Source of the DNA: Nocardia arizonensis
Lineage (GTDB): Bacteria > Actinomycetota > Actinomycetes > Mycobacteriales > Mycobacteriaceae
Assembly (NCBI RefSeq): GCF_001310275.1
Contig: NZ_LGYZ01000081.1
Coordinates: 310,001-374,000, forward strand
Length of the DNA stretch: 64,000 bases
Direction of reading: 5' to 3'
Position numbers and translations under genes: made by a program. Below, in pieces: positions 1 to 8,292 of the stretch. The notes under the pieces are model-generated. The model worked only from the letters and a program-made list of their open reading frames with translations, was not told where the DNA came from and searched no databases. How positions within the stretch are numbered: the stretch's first letter is position 1; each line of letters opens with the position of its first letter.

Positions 1-2
1 GA

Positions 3-1655
3 TCCGTGGTCGACTTCTTCGAATCGAAAGGCAAGCGCGCGTTGACAACCGACGCGCAGCGGGCCGCGTGGTACGACGACTGGATGGACTTCCTCGCCGA
101 GAGCCGCATCCTCGCCCACATGGCGACGCCGCGAGCGGCAGCGGACGGGGACGCCGACAAACGCTGGGATACCGCGGTCATCTCCCGGTTCAACGAGATC
201 ACCGGCTTCTACGGCCCGCAGTACTGGTACGCGTGGGGCGTGTCCACACTCGGGCTCGCCACCATCTGGCAGAGCGCCAACCGCAAGGCGCATCTGCGCG
301 CGGCCGAGGAACTCGACCGCGGCGGCATCATCGGATTCGGCCTGTCGGAGAAGGATCACGGCGCCGATATCTACGCCACCGATATGCTGCTCACCCCCGA
401 CGGCAGCGGCGGGTTCACCGCGACCGGCAGCAAGTACTACATCGGCAACGGCAATGTGGCCCGGATCGTGCCCACCATCGGGCGGCGCACCGACCTCGAG
501 GGGCCCGACGCGTACGTGTGGTTCGTCGCGGACAGTCAACATCCGAACTATCACCTGGTGAAGAACGTCATCCACGGCCAGAACTACGTCAGCGCATACG
601 ATCTGGAGAATTATCCGGTCACCGAGGACGACGTACTGCACACCGGGCGCACGGCCTTCGACGCGGCGCTGGCCGCCGTCAACTGCGGCAAGTTCAATAT
701 CGGCATGGTCGCGCTCGGCATCGTCGAGCACTGCTTCTACGAGACGCTCGACCACGCGCACGGCAAGATCCTGTTCGGCCATCCGGTCACCGACTTCGGT
801 CAGGTCCGACAAATCCTGTCCGACAGCTACATTCGGATGAGTGCCATGCGGCTGTACCACCATCGCGCCATCGACTACATGCGCAGTTCGACCCCCGGAG
901 ACCGGCGCTTCGTCATGTTCAACTCCATCGGCAAGATGAAGGTCACCCGGGAGGCCGAACGTGTCTTCCGCGAACTCTCGGATGTCATATCCGCCAAGGG
1001 ATTCGAGAAGGACAGCTACTTCGCGATGGCGCGCGGCACCATCGACTCCATGCCGCGCCTCGAGGGCACCGCGCACGTCAACATGGCGCTGACGCTGAAG
1101 TTCATGCCGAACTACCTGTTCAATCCGACCGATCTGCCGCCGGTTCCGGTGCGCCGCGACACCGGCGACGACGAGTCGCTGTTCCGCCAGCCCGGTGCGG
1201 CCGGACTGAGCAAGGTGCGTTTCGCCGACTGGCGGCCCGCCTACGAACAGTACCGCCACCTGCCGAACGTCGCGCTGTTCCTCGAGCAGGCCGACCTGTT
1301 CACGCAGTTCCCTGTGCAGGCCCCGCCCACCCCGGCTCAACTGGAGGATCTCGACTACCAGTTGGCGGTCGGCGAGTTGTTCACATTGCTGCCCTACGGC
1401 CAGCTCGTACTCGAACAGGCGAAGCTCACCGGTGCGGGCGATGCCGTCGACGATGTCGTCGACTCGATCTTCGAGGTATTCGTCCGCGACTTCTCCGCCT
1501 ACGCGCTCGCGGTGTTCTCGAAGTCGTCTTCCACTCGTGCGCAACAGGATTGGGCGCTGAGCGCACTGCGCAAGCCGATCATCGATGAGCGGCGGTCGGC
1601 GCGGATCATGGCCGAGGTGCTCAGCCACGCGGGCACCTACGAGATGAATCCCTGA
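3..1655 (+). CDS. Acyl-CoA dehydrogenase family protein, 5' truncated
   Basis: Flavoprotein of the acyl-CoA dehydrogenase superfamily, expected to introduce a 2,3-double bond into an acyl-CoA in fatty acid or sterol side-chain oxidation. About 550 residues are visible, much longer than the roughly 380 of short/medium-chain enzymes, so it belongs to the large FadE-type subgroup with an extended C-terminal helical domain. The middle-domain stretch GLSEKDHGADI followed by TGSKYYIGNGN is typical of the FAD- and substrate-binding region. The frame is open to the left edge and GTG at 6 has no room for a ribosome site; related proteins begin some residues earlier, so the true start probably lies outside. 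Substrate cannot be told from sequence. Confidence 0.85.
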   Translation, partial: SVVDFFESKGKRALTTDAQRAAWYDDWMDFLAESRILAHMATPRAAADGDADKRWDTAVISRFNEITGFYGPQYWYAWGVSTLGLATIWQSANRKAHLRAAEELDRGGIIGFGLSEKDHGADIYATDMLLTPDGSGGFTATGSKYYIGNGNVARIVPTIGRRTDLEGPDAYVWFVADSQHPNYHLVKNVIHGQNYVSAYDLENYPVTEDDVLHTGRTAFDAALAAVNCGKFNIGMVALGIVEHCFYETLDHAHGKILFGHPVTDFGQVRQILSDSYIRMSAMRLYHHRAIDYMRSSTPGDRRFVMFNSIGKMKVTREAERVFRELSDVISAKGFEKDSYFAMARGTIDSMPRLEGTAHVNMALTLKFMPNYLFNPTDLPPVPVRRDTGDDESLFRQPGAAGLSKVRFADWRPAYEQYRHLPNVALFLEQADLFTQFPVQAPPTPAQLEDLDYQLAVGELFTLLPYGQLVLEQAKLTGAGDAVDDVVDSIFEVFVRDFSAYALAVFSKSSSTRAQQDWALSALRKPIIDERRSARIMAEVLSHAGTYEMNP

Positions 1656-1805
1656 CCGCCGAGGACGCCGGCCACCTCACCCACCCCGCGGACAACTCGG
1701 ACAACTCACCGTAGCGCGTCTACACCCGGAATCCGCATGGGCGGCGATAGGTCCGCGCCGAACCGGGTACGCGGCGTTGGAGCGGATGATCGAAAGGAGT
1801 ACGAC

Positions 1806-1943
1806 ATGTCCCCCACCGGATCACCACGTCGGACCGATCCCAGCGCCGCCTCCGATGCCGTTGCCCCCGCGCGGCTTCGGCTGGCCCTGGCCACCTGGGC
1901 CCTGCTGCTCGGCATAGCGAGTATCGCCTTCGCCCTGATGTGA
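1806..1943 (+). CDS. Small single-pass membrane protein (45 aa)
   Basis: ATG at 1806 follows a GAAAGGAG ribosome site at about 1791-1798. The product has a polar Ser/Pro/Ala-rich N-terminal half and one hydrophobic helix at its C-terminus (about residues 27-45), ending right after the helix. Its TGA overlaps the possible GTG start of the MscS-type channel gene by two bases, so the two are probably translationally coupled. An in-frame ATG at 1737 would add 23 residues but lacks a ribosome site. No family recognised; a small partner of the channel is a reasonable inference, not shown. Confidence 0.5.
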   Translation: MSPTGSPRRTDPSAASDAVAPARLRLALATWALLLGIASIAFALM

Positions 1944-3043
1944 CCCGCGCGCCACGGCACCGATCCCCCAAGAGGAGGCCGACCCCGTTGCAGGAACTGT
2001 TGCGGCCGCTCATCGTCTTCGCGGCCACGATCACCGTCACCGTCACCCTCGGTCTACTGTTCGACCGCCTGCTGCGCTACTTGTCGCTGCGCAGGCCCGG
2101 CACCAACCTGCCCGCCCTGCTGCGCCGGGTGCAACTGCCGCTGCAATCGCTGCTCGGCTCCCTGGCGCTCTACGCCACCTATCCGCTGGCCCGCCTGGAT
2201 CTGTCCCAGGACAATCTCATTCGCACCATACTCGCCGCGGCGGCGACCATGTCGACGGCTTGGACGATCATCCGCGCTGCCGACGCCGTGGCCGACAACA
2301 CGCTGCGCTCCTACGCCGCGCGCGCCCGCGATATCGCCCGGGTCCGGCAACTGCGCACCCAACTCGCGCTGGTGCGCCGAATCGTCACCTCGATCCTGGT
2401 GGCGAGCACCGCCGCGGTGGCGATACTGCTGCTGTTCCCGAGTCTGCGCGCGCTCGGCACCTCGCTGCTGGCCTCGGCGGGCGTGATCGGCATCATCGCG
2501 GGCGTGGCCGCGCAGTCGACCCTCAGCAACCTCATCGCGGGACTTCAGATCGCGTTCGGCGATTCGGTCAAGATCGGCGACACCGTTGTGGTGGAAGGGG
2601 AATGGGGCACGGTGGAGGAGATCACCCTGGCCTTCCTCACCGTCCGCATCTGGGATGACCGGCGCCTGACCATGCCGGTGTCCTACTTCAACAGCAAACC
2701 CTATGAGAACTGGTCGCGGGGCGGACCCGAGATCACCGGCACCGTCTTCCTGCACCTCGACCACAGCACGCCCGTTCCGGTGTTACGGGACCACCTCTAC
2801 GACTATCTGCGCACCCATCCCGACTGGGACCAGCGCAGCTGGAATCTGCTCGTCACCGACAGCACGCCCACCGATATCGTGGTCCGCGCGAGCATGTCGG
2901 CCGCCGACGCGGACGCGGTATGGCGACTGCGCTGCGCGGTGCGCGAGGAATTGCTGTCCTGGCTCAGCAGACACCATCCGTACGCGCTGCCGAAGATTCC
3001 GACGGCCATCGCCGAGACGTCGTCGCAGACCGCCGACGCCTGA
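1940..3043 (+). CDS. MscS-family small-conductance mechanosensitive channel
   Basis: Inner-membrane channel expected to open under membrane tension and release solutes on osmotic downshock. The N-terminal half has several hydrophobic segments. A pore-lining Gly/Ala-rich helix around residues 170-200 (LLASAGVIGIIAGVAAQSTL) precedes the soluble beta domain with GDSVKIGDTVVVEGEWGTVEEI. This arrangement is diagnostic for MscS. GTG at 1940 overlaps the previous stop. However, TTG at 1988, in frame at codon 17, sits 9 nt after a perfect GAGGAGG at 1972-1978 and removes a very basic leader, so it may be the real start (351 aa). Confidence 0.9.
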   Translation: MTRAPRHRSPKRRPTPLQELLRPLIVFAATITVTVTLGLLFDRLLRYLSLRRPGTNLPALLRRVQLPLQSLLGSLALYATYPLARLDLSQDNLIRTILAAAATMSTAWTIIRAADAVADNTLRSYAARARDIARVRQLRTQLALVRRIVTSILVASTAAVAILLLFPSLRALGTSLLASAGVIGIIAGVAAQSTLSNLIAGLQIAFGDSVKIGDTVVVEGEWGTVEEITLAFLTVRIWDDRRLTMPVSYFNSKPYENWSRGGPEITGTVFLHLDHSTPVPVLRDHLYDYLRTHPDWDQRSWNLLVTDSTPTDIVVRASMSAADADAVWRLRCAVREELLSWLSRHHPYALPKIPTAIAETSSQTADA

Positions 3044-3056
3044 CCCGGCGGATTGG

Positions 3057-3389
3057 TCAGGCGTGTGTCGCGCCGATCCAGTGCAGCAGTTGGTGGACTG
3101 TCTCGTCGGCGAGCTGATACCGCACGACCCGGCCGGATTTGGCGGCGCTGACCCAACCCTGATAACGCAAGAGCCGCAACGCGTGTGACGCCGCGGTCGC
3201 CGACATCCCCACGGCCGCGGCGAGATCGGTCACGCTCTGGTCCGGTGTGTGGTGCAGGCAGACCAGCAGGCGCAGCCGATTGGCGTCGGAGAGCAGATCG
3301 AAACGGCGGGCCCAGTGCTCGACGCCTGCGGGATCCAGACCCGGCACGGCGGGCCGGACATGTTCGGGGTCGAGCTGACTGGCGGCCAC
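3057..3389 (-). CDS. ArsR/SmtB-family metal-sensing repressor
   Basis: Winged-helix dimer of about 110 residues, divergent from the cobalt/nickel ECF transporter genes and so the probable repressor of that transporter. The recognition region reads VTDLAAAVGMSATAASHALRL, and the C-terminal helix carries Asp and several His (D-x3-H-x3-H-x5-H), the place where NmtR/CzrA-type members bind Ni, Co or Zn. The His spacing differs from CzrA, so the metal is uncertain. I chose GTG at 3389 because the longer frame upstream crosses the promoter and has no family resemblance. The ribosome site for this start is weak. Confidence 0.82.
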   Translation of the reverse strand: MAASQLDPEHVRPAVPGLDPAGVEHWARRFDLLSDANRLRLLVCLHHTPDQSVTDLAAAVGMSATAASHALRLLRYQGWVSAAKSGRVVRYQLADETVHQLLHWIGATHA

Positions 3390-3430
3390 GATTGTCTCTG
3401 CCGTTTCTCTCCTCGGGAACGATCCTCGCC

Positions 3431-3475
3431 AATGCTTACATATCGGTTCACTTGTACATATATTGCGAGTATCGT
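3431..3475. promoter_or_regulatory. Probable ArsR operator between arsR and cbiM
   Basis: The 115-bp divergent intergenic region is AT-richer than its surroundings here and holds two copies of TACATAT (3437-3443 and 3455-3461) 18 bp apart, with ATAT at both ends of an imperfect inverted repeat. ArsR/SmtB repressors bind such AT-flanked sites. Control of both genes by the adjacent ArsR protein is an inference from position. Confidence 0.5.
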
Positions 3476-3504
3476 ACCGGGAGGTGAGCAGCATCACCAC
3501 GGCC

Positions 3505-4557
3505 ATGCACATGAGTGATGGCATCGTCGACGCTCCCACCTCGGCGCTGTTCGCCGTCATCGCCGTCGCGGGGCTCGCGTTCGCCGCGTGGCGAGCGCGC
3601 GCGGACTTGGACGAACGTGCCGCGCCGATGGCGGGCCTGGTGGCCGCGTTCATCTTCGCGGTGCAAATGGTGAACTTCCCGATCCTGCCCGGGGTCAGCG
3701 GACACCTGCTGGGCGGAGCGCTCGCGGCGATTCTGGTCGGACCCTATGTCGGAGCGCTGTGCCTGGCGATCGTGCTGGTGGTACAGGCTCTGCTGTTCGC
3801 CGACGGCGGGCTGACCGCACTCGGCACGAACATCACGAATATGGCACTCATCGGTGTCGCGGCGGGCTACTTCCTCGCTCGCCGGGCACTGGCGATCTCC
3901 CGGGGCGGCGGGATCGGCATCGTCGCGTTCGTCGCGGGACTTCTCGCGACACTCTGCGCCGCCGCAGGTTTCGTCGGCGAGTACGCCATCGGCGGCGCCT
4001 CGGGATCGACCGTGGGCGCGGTCGCGGGGTACATGCTGTTCACGCACGCGCTGATCGGCATTGGCGAGGGTCTCATCACGGCGCTCACCGTGGCCGCCGT
4101 CGTCAACGCCCGCCCCGACCTGGTGTATCTGCTGCGGCACGGCGAAAGCCGGACCACACCTCGGATCGCGTTGTCGGCGAACGGTTTCCTGTTCGGTTTC
4201 GCCGCGGTGGCGCTGCTGGTCGCGGGGCTGCTGTCCTATGTCGCGAGTTCCCGGCCCGACGGGCTGGACGCCACGATCCGGCGCGGCTGCACGACGGTGT
4301 GGGTCGACGGGAGCGAGCAACTGCGCGGCGACTGCATCGCCCGCAATGCCGAGGACCATGCCCTGGCGAAGTCGCCGCTGGCCGACTACACCGTCGGCGG
4401 CGACCACCGGTTGACCGGTGTCGCGGGCGTGCTCGGGGTCGCCGCGGCCTTCGCCGCGCTCTTCGCGACGGTGCGTCTGGTGCGGACCGGTCGCGCGCAC
4501 CGCCGCTCGGCGTCCCCCGCTGCCCGCGGTGAATCGCCCGCGCCGGAGTCCACGTAG
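3505..4557 (+). CDS. cbiM: CbiM-CbiN fusion: substrate-binding component of a Co2+/Ni2+ ECF transporter
   Basis: Membrane S-component that binds cobalt or nickel for the energy-coupling factor transporter completed by the next two genes. In this family metal is chelated by the free N-terminus and His2, so the protein must start at the Met of MHMSDG. ATG at 3505 gives exactly that, although the best ribosome site (GGGAGGTG, 3479-3486) is closer to an upstream GTG at 3484. Residues 1-210 are the multi-helix CbiM domain. The rest has one helix, a periplasmic part starting SSRPDGLD (the PDGLE/CbiN domain) and a final helix, so CbiM and CbiN are fused. Confidence 0.9.
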   Translation: MHMSDGIVDAPTSALFAVIAVAGLAFAAWRARADLDERAAPMAGLVAAFIFAVQMVNFPILPGVSGHLLGGALAAILVGPYVGALCLAIVLVVQALLFADGGLTALGTNITNMALIGVAAGYFLARRALAISRGGGIGIVAFVAGLLATLCAAAGFVGEYAIGGASGSTVGAVAGYMLFTHALIGIGEGLITALTVAAVVNARPDLVYLLRHGESRTTPRIALSANGFLFGFAAVALLVAGLLSYVASSRPDGLDATIRRGCTTVWVDGSEQLRGDCIARNAEDHALAKSPLADYTVGGDHRLTGVAGVLGVAAAFAALFATVRLVRTGRAHRRSASPAARGESPAPEST

Positions 4558-5318
4558 TGGCGGCCATCGGCCAGCGGCTGCACCTGCCCGGCGACTCGCC
4601 GGCGCACCGAACCGCGCCGGAAGTGAAGATCGTGTGCGCGGCGATCTCGGTGTTCGCCGTCGTCGCGACCCCACGCGAGACATTGTGGCCCTATGCGCTC
4701 TACGCGGTCGGACTCGTCGCTATGTGGCGGTGGGCGCGCATACCCCCGCGGTGGATCGCGCCGCGTCTGCTCATCGAAGCGCCGTTCGTGGTGCTGGCGG
4801 TGCTGCTGCCGTTCGCGGCGGGGGAACCGCGGGTCGCGCTGTGGGGTGCGTCGCTGTCGACCGCCGGGCTCTGGGCCGCGTGGGGCATTGTCGCGAAAGG
4901 GACTATCGGAGTGGGTGTCTCACTGACCCTCGCCGCCACGACCGGTGTGCGCGAGCTACCCGGCGCACTGAGCGGACTTCGAGTGCCCGGCATGATCGTC
5001 ACCATCGTCGCGCTCATGCTGCGCTATGTCGACGTGATCGTCGACGAGGCGGCGCGCATGCGGCTGGCACGGATCTCACGCGGTGACGATCCGCGCACCC
5101 TGTGGCAGGTCGGCGCGACCGCACGCGGGGTCGGCACCCTGTTCCTGCGCTCCTACGAACGCGGTGAACGAGTGCATCTGGCCATGCTCTCGCGCGGATT
5201 CACCGGCGCCGTCCATACCTTCGCGAGGCCAGGCGCCACCGTCGAGCAGTGGTTTCTCGGTTGTGTCCCGGCCGTCGCCGCGTGCGCGATCTGCCTCGCC
5301 GCCTTGGCCGTCCGGTGA
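4557..5318 (+). CDS. cbiQ: CbiQ, transmembrane EcfT component of the Co/Ni transporter
   Basis: Integral membrane coupling protein that links the CbiM substrate protein to the CbiO ATPase. It has several hydrophobic segments and the two Ala-Arg-Gly-type coupling motifs of EcfT in its cytoplasmic helices (MRLARISRG near residues 167-175 and AMLSRGF about 40 residues later), which dock into the ATPases. The GTG start at 4557 overlaps the cbiM stop by one base (TAGTG), and the stop overlaps the cbiO start, so the three genes form one translationally coupled unit. Length (253 aa) is normal. Confidence 0.88.
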   Translation: MAAIGQRLHLPGDSPAHRTAPEVKIVCAAISVFAVVATPRETLWPYALYAVGLVAMWRWARIPPRWIAPRLLIEAPFVVLAVLLPFAAGEPRVALWGASLSTAGLWAAWGIVAKGTIGVGVSLTLAATTGVRELPGALSGLRVPGMIVTIVALMLRYVDVIVDEAARMRLARISRGDDPRTLWQVGATARGVGTLFLRSYERGERVHLAMLSRGFTGAVHTFARPGATVEQWFLGCVPAVAACAICLAALAVR

Positions 5319-6028
5319 GCGGCCCGCCCGCGGTGCGCGTGGTCGGGCTGAGCTTCGCCTATCCTGACGGCACCGCGGCACTGCACGGACTCGACCTCGA
5401 GATCGCCCGCGGGGAGCGGATCGCCGTGCTCGGTCCCAACGGCGCGGGCAAATCGACCCTCATGCTGCATCTCAACGGCGTACTCACCGCGGGTTCGGGC
5501 GAGATTCACATCGGCGGCACCCGGCTCGATCGCGGCACCGTGCGCGAGATCCGGCGGCGGGTCGGCGTGGTCTTCCAGGACCCCGACGATCAACTGTTCA
5601 TGCCGACCGTGGAACAGGATGTCGCCTTCGGACCCGCCAATTTCGGTGTGCGCGGCGCGGCGCTCACCGAGAGCGTGCGGTTCGCGCTCGAGGCGGTCGG
5701 GATGTCGGACCGAGCCGACCGCTCACCGGCGCGGCTATCGTTGGGCGAACGCCGACGCGCGGCGCTGGCCACCGTCCTGGCCTGCCGTCCCGAAGTGCTC
5801 GTCCTCGACGAACCGGCCGCCAATCTCGACCCGGTGGCGCGGCGCGAACTCGCCGACATCCTGCTCACGCTGCCGACCACGCTGGTGTTGGTCACCCACG
5901 ACCTGCCCTATGCCCGGCGCGTCTGCGACCGGGCCGTCGTCCTCGACGGCGGTCGCGTCGTCGCGGACGGAGCCATCGAGGACATACTCGGCGATGCCGG
6001 ACTGCTCGCCGCGCACCGCCTGAGCTGA
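5315..6028 (+). CDS. cbiO: CbiO, ATPase of the Co/Ni ECF transporter
   Basis: ABC ATPase that powers metal uptake. Walker A is GPNGAGKST (residues 40-48), Q-loop Gln is in FQDPDDQ (Q88), Walker B VLVLDEP with catalytic Glu166, and the switch His is in VTHD (H195). The signature is LSLGERRR (from residue 141) rather than the usual LSGGQ: one Gly is Leu and Gln is Glu. GTG at 5315 overlaps the cbiQ stop in a GTGA arrangement; the longer open frame upstream lies inside cbiQ. Only one ATPase is present, so a homodimer is expected. Confidence 0.9.
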   Translation: MSGPPAVRVVGLSFAYPDGTAALHGLDLEIARGERIAVLGPNGAGKSTLMLHLNGVLTAGSGEIHIGGTRLDRGTVREIRRRVGVVFQDPDDQLFMPTVEQDVAFGPANFGVRGAALTESVRFALEAVGMSDRADRSPARLSLGERRRAALATVLACRPEVLVLDEPAANLDPVARRELADILLTLPTTLVLVTHDLPYARRVCDRAVVLDGGRVVADGAIEDILGDAGLLAAHRLS

Positions 6029-6173
6029 GCGCCGAACCCGATACGCCGGCATACCTGCAGGCGGGCACCGTATCCCGGTCGGCGACAACGGCATCGGCCT
6101 AGCGGCGAACCGTGGGTGACCGCTCGCGCGCACCGATCGCCGAAATCCCCGCTGGGGCATAACGTAGGGTCGG

Positions 6174-6193
6174 TTCGGGACTTTGGTCCCTGT
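6174..6193 (+). promoter_or_regulatory. DosR/DevR-type hypoxia box
   Basis: TTCGGGACTTTGGTCCCTGT matches 16 of 20 positions of the mycobacterial DosR consensus TTSGGGACTWWAGTCCCSAA, with the palindromic core GGGACNNNGGTCCC intact. It lies 42 bp before the TTG start of an Rv0079-like gene, whose M. tuberculosis counterpart is in the DosR regulon. Binding by a DosR homologue is therefore likely but not shown here. Confidence 0.75.
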
Positions 6194-6235
6194 CGCAGGC
6201 CGGTCGCGAATGGTGCCATGTCGGAGTCGTAACTC

Positions 6236-7024
6236 TTGACGCCGCGAGAAACGGAGTGGTCGGTGGTGGAACTATCCGGCGACGAGCAGACCGGAGCCGT
6301 CGCACTCGTCGTGCGCGGCACGGTCGATTCGGGGGAAGTCGAGCGCACGGTCCGCGCGGTGTCGGAAGTGGTGTGCGCGCACGGGTCCGATCCATCGGCC
6401 CGGATTCGGCTGACATCCGGGCCGTGCGCGGGCGGCCCGATACTGGCCGAGGTGACCGCGAGGGTCGGCGAAGCCACGGTCCGGGTCCAGGTCGGTGGAC
6501 ACGGTTCCGACATCGCGCGGCTGGTCGCGCAACGACTGCGACGCCAGATCCGACGTCTGACCGGCGTCGACGGCGATCCGATCTGGCCGGATCCGGTGCG
6601 GCCCGCGCTGGCCCTCGTCACCGAACGACGGCCCATCGTGCGTCGCAAGCACTGCGATCTGCTGCGGGGCGGGCCCTCGGCGGCGGTGCGCGCCCTCGAC
6701 GCGATGGACTTCGACGCCCATCTCTACACCGATGCCGAGACCGGCGAGGACGCGGCCGTCTACCGTGCGGGTCCGCGCGGCTTCCGGCTGGGCCGCCAGC
6801 ATCGAGTCGACCCCCCGACCGCACTGCACGCACTGCCCCTGACCATGAATCCGCGACCCGCACCGGTGCTGTCCGAACGTGCCGCCGCCGACCGGCTGTG
6901 CCGCTACGGCCTGCCGTTCGTCTTCTTCACCGACGCCGTGGACAGCCGGGGGCGGCTGTTGTACCGCCGCTATGACGGTGACCTCGGTCTGGTGGTGCCC
7001 TCCACCCGCGGTGGTGGGTCGTGA
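6236..7024 (+). CDS. Ribosome hibernation/dormancy translation inhibitor (Rv0079-like, two S30AE C-terminal domains)
   Basis: Resembles the M. tuberculosis dormancy-associated translation inhibitor Rv0079. The C-terminal half has two tandem copies of the ribosome hibernation factor C-terminal (S30AE_C) fold: one around [20 protein letters not shown] (about residues 160-180) and one around [20 protein letters not shown] (about 225-245). The N-terminal part may bind the ribosome. TTG at 6236 has GGAG 9 nt upstream; GTG at 6263 behind CGGAG is an alternative that would shorten it by nine residues. It overlaps the next gene (GTGA) and lies under a DosR-like box, so oxygen limitation probably induces the pair. 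Confidence 0.75.
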   Translation: MTPRETEWSVVELSGDEQTGAVALVVRGTVDSGEVERTVRAVSEVVCAHGSDPSARIRLTSGPCAGGPILAEVTARVGEATVRVQVGGHGSDIARLVAQRLRRQIRRLTGVDGDPIWPDPVRPALALVTERRPIVRRKHCDLLRGGPSAAVRALDAMDFDAHLYTDAETGEDAAVYRAGPRGFRLGRQHRVDPPTALHALPLTMNPRPAPVLSERAAADRLCRYGLPFVFFTDAVDSRGRLLYRRYDGDLGLVVPSTRGGGS

Positions 7025-7461
7025 TCGAGGATCTCGAGGTCGACGAGGCCGACCGGGCGGTGCTCGAACTGGACCGGGACGAGGCGCTCGACCTGCTCGC
7101 GGCCACACCGCTGGGCCGAGTGGTGTTCACCCGCAACGCGTTACCGGCGATCCGGCCGGTGAACCATCTGGTCGAGGCGGACGGCCTGATCATCGTGCGC
7201 ACCCACCTGGCCACCCGATTCGGCGGCACCGTGCGCGCCGACCCGGGTGTCGTGGTCGCCTACGAGGCCGACGAGGTCGACACGGTGCGGCGGCTCGGCT
7301 GGTCGGTGGTGGTGACCGGGATGGCGCGTCAGGTCACCGATCCCGACCTCGTCGCACGCTACGAACGGTTGCTGCGACCGTGGGTCGGCCGGGCGATGGA
7401 CACCGTGATCGCCATCGAACCCACCATCGTCAGCGGTATCAGACTGGTCGAACGGACCTAG
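7021..7461 (+). CDS. Pyridoxamine 5'-phosphate oxidase-like flavin protein (Rv0080-like)
   Basis: Split-barrel flavin-binding protein of 146 residues. The pattern [21 protein letters not shown], then [20 protein letters not shown], then a Trp-containing strand ([10 protein letters not shown]), is that of PNPOx-like proteins such as Rv0080. Such proteins usually bind FMN or F420; the exact cofactor and substrate are unknown. Its GTG start overlaps the stop of the hibernation-factor gene, the same order as Rv0079-Rv0080, so both share the upstream DosR-like box. Confidence 0.78.
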   Translation: MIEDLEVDEADRAVLELDRDEALDLLAATPLGRVVFTRNALPAIRPVNHLVEADGLIIVRTHLATRFGGTVRADPGVVVAYEADEVDTVRRLGWSVVVTGMARQVTDPDLVARYERLLRPWVGRAMDTVIAIEPTIVSGIRLVERT

Positions 7462-7474
7462 CGGGCCGCGGCCT

Positions 7475-8224
7475 TCATGACACCACGAGCGGCTGACCGG
7501 GTGACAGCACGTGCACCCGGGTGTCCGGGGCGACATCGGCGGCCGCGTCCACGTAGAGCCCCGGGTTACGAACGGATTTGGTCATGAGCCGATCACCGAT
7601 CGGACCGCCGCTGAAGCCGTAGTGTATGGGCACCGCCAGACGCGGGCGCAGCGCGCGCGTCAGATCGGCGGCCTGGACGGCGTCCATGACCACTTGACGG
7701 TTGAACGCCGGACGGATGCGTAATCCGTTGACGGGCAACAGTGCCAGATCCAGTTCGGGGAACCGGGTGGCGATCTCGTCGAGTTCGGCGATGCGCATGG
7801 TGTCGCCACCGAAGTAGATCGTCGTGCCGTCGGCGCGCAGGACGAATGTGATCTCCTCGACGCCGTGGCGCGCGGGCGCCGCGGTGACCTCGACCGGGCC
7901 CAGACGTGTTCGCTGCCAAGGCTTCAGCTCGACGACATCGGGAAAGCCCGCGTCACGCACGCGCCCCGCGAGCCCCTCGACGACCGCGAAGCGAATGGAC
8001 TTGTCGGGATAGCTCGCGAGCGCGCCGAGATCGCAGTGGTCGTAGTGGGCGTGGGTGATCAGGACACCGCACAGGTACGGCAGATCGAGTGCCGTCGCGA
8101 CGGATCGGGTCTCGGCCTGCCGGTAGAAGGGTCGCTCGGACAGCCAGGGATCGGTGAGGATGCGGGCTCCGCCGAAGTCGAGCAGGACGCTGGCGTGCAC
8201 AACGCGGGTGACGGTGACGGTCAT
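7475..8224 (-). CDS. MBL-fold metallohydrolase (UlaG-like)
   Basis: Metallo-beta-lactamase-fold hydrolase of 249 residues. The di-metal motif is THAHYDH (H58, H60, D62, H63), with further metal ligands expected at APARHG and in the C-terminal VPIHYGF segment. The GGDT strand between them is typical of UlaG/L-ascorbate-6-phosphate lactonase-like members. ATG at 8224 sits behind AGGA; upstream codons run into the operator. It diverges from a TetR gene across a 48-bp palindrome, so TetR-controlled detoxification of a small lactone or phospho-ester is plausible. No substrate can be assigned. Confidence 0.82.
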   Translation of the reverse strand: MTVTVTRVVHASVLLDFGGARILTDPWLSERPFYRQAETRSVATALDLPYLCGVLITHAHYDHCDLGALASYPDKSIRFAVVEGLAGRVRDAGFPDVVELKPWQRTRLGPVEVTAAPARHGVEEITFVLRADGTTIYFGGDTMRIAELDEIATRFPELDLALLPVNGLRIRPAFNRQVVMDAVQAADLTRALRPRLAVPIHYGFSGGPIGDRLMTKSVRNPGLYVDAAADVAPDTRVHVLSPGQPLVVS

Positions 8225-8233
8225 GGGAATCCT

Positions 8234-8281
8234 AACAAGACGAGTGTCTACTGACATTCGACAGTTGACACCCGTCTTGTT
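8234..8281. promoter_or_regulatory. 48-bp palindromic operator between MBL hydrolase and TetR genes
   Basis: AACAAGACGAGTGTC (8234-8248) and GACACCCGTCTTGTT (8267-8281) are inverted repeats with one mismatch, and the centre continues the symmetry (ACTGAC...GACAGT). It fills almost the whole 68-bp divergent intergenic region, so one bound regulator would cover both promoters. The adjacent TetR protein is the obvious candidate. Confidence 0.8.
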
Positions 8282-8292
8282 ACGCTGTCAAG

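Noticed and set aside
5618..6023. Alternative frames inside cbiO and neighbouring genes
   Set aside because: Entirely inside well-supported genes in another frame; composition typical of shadows.
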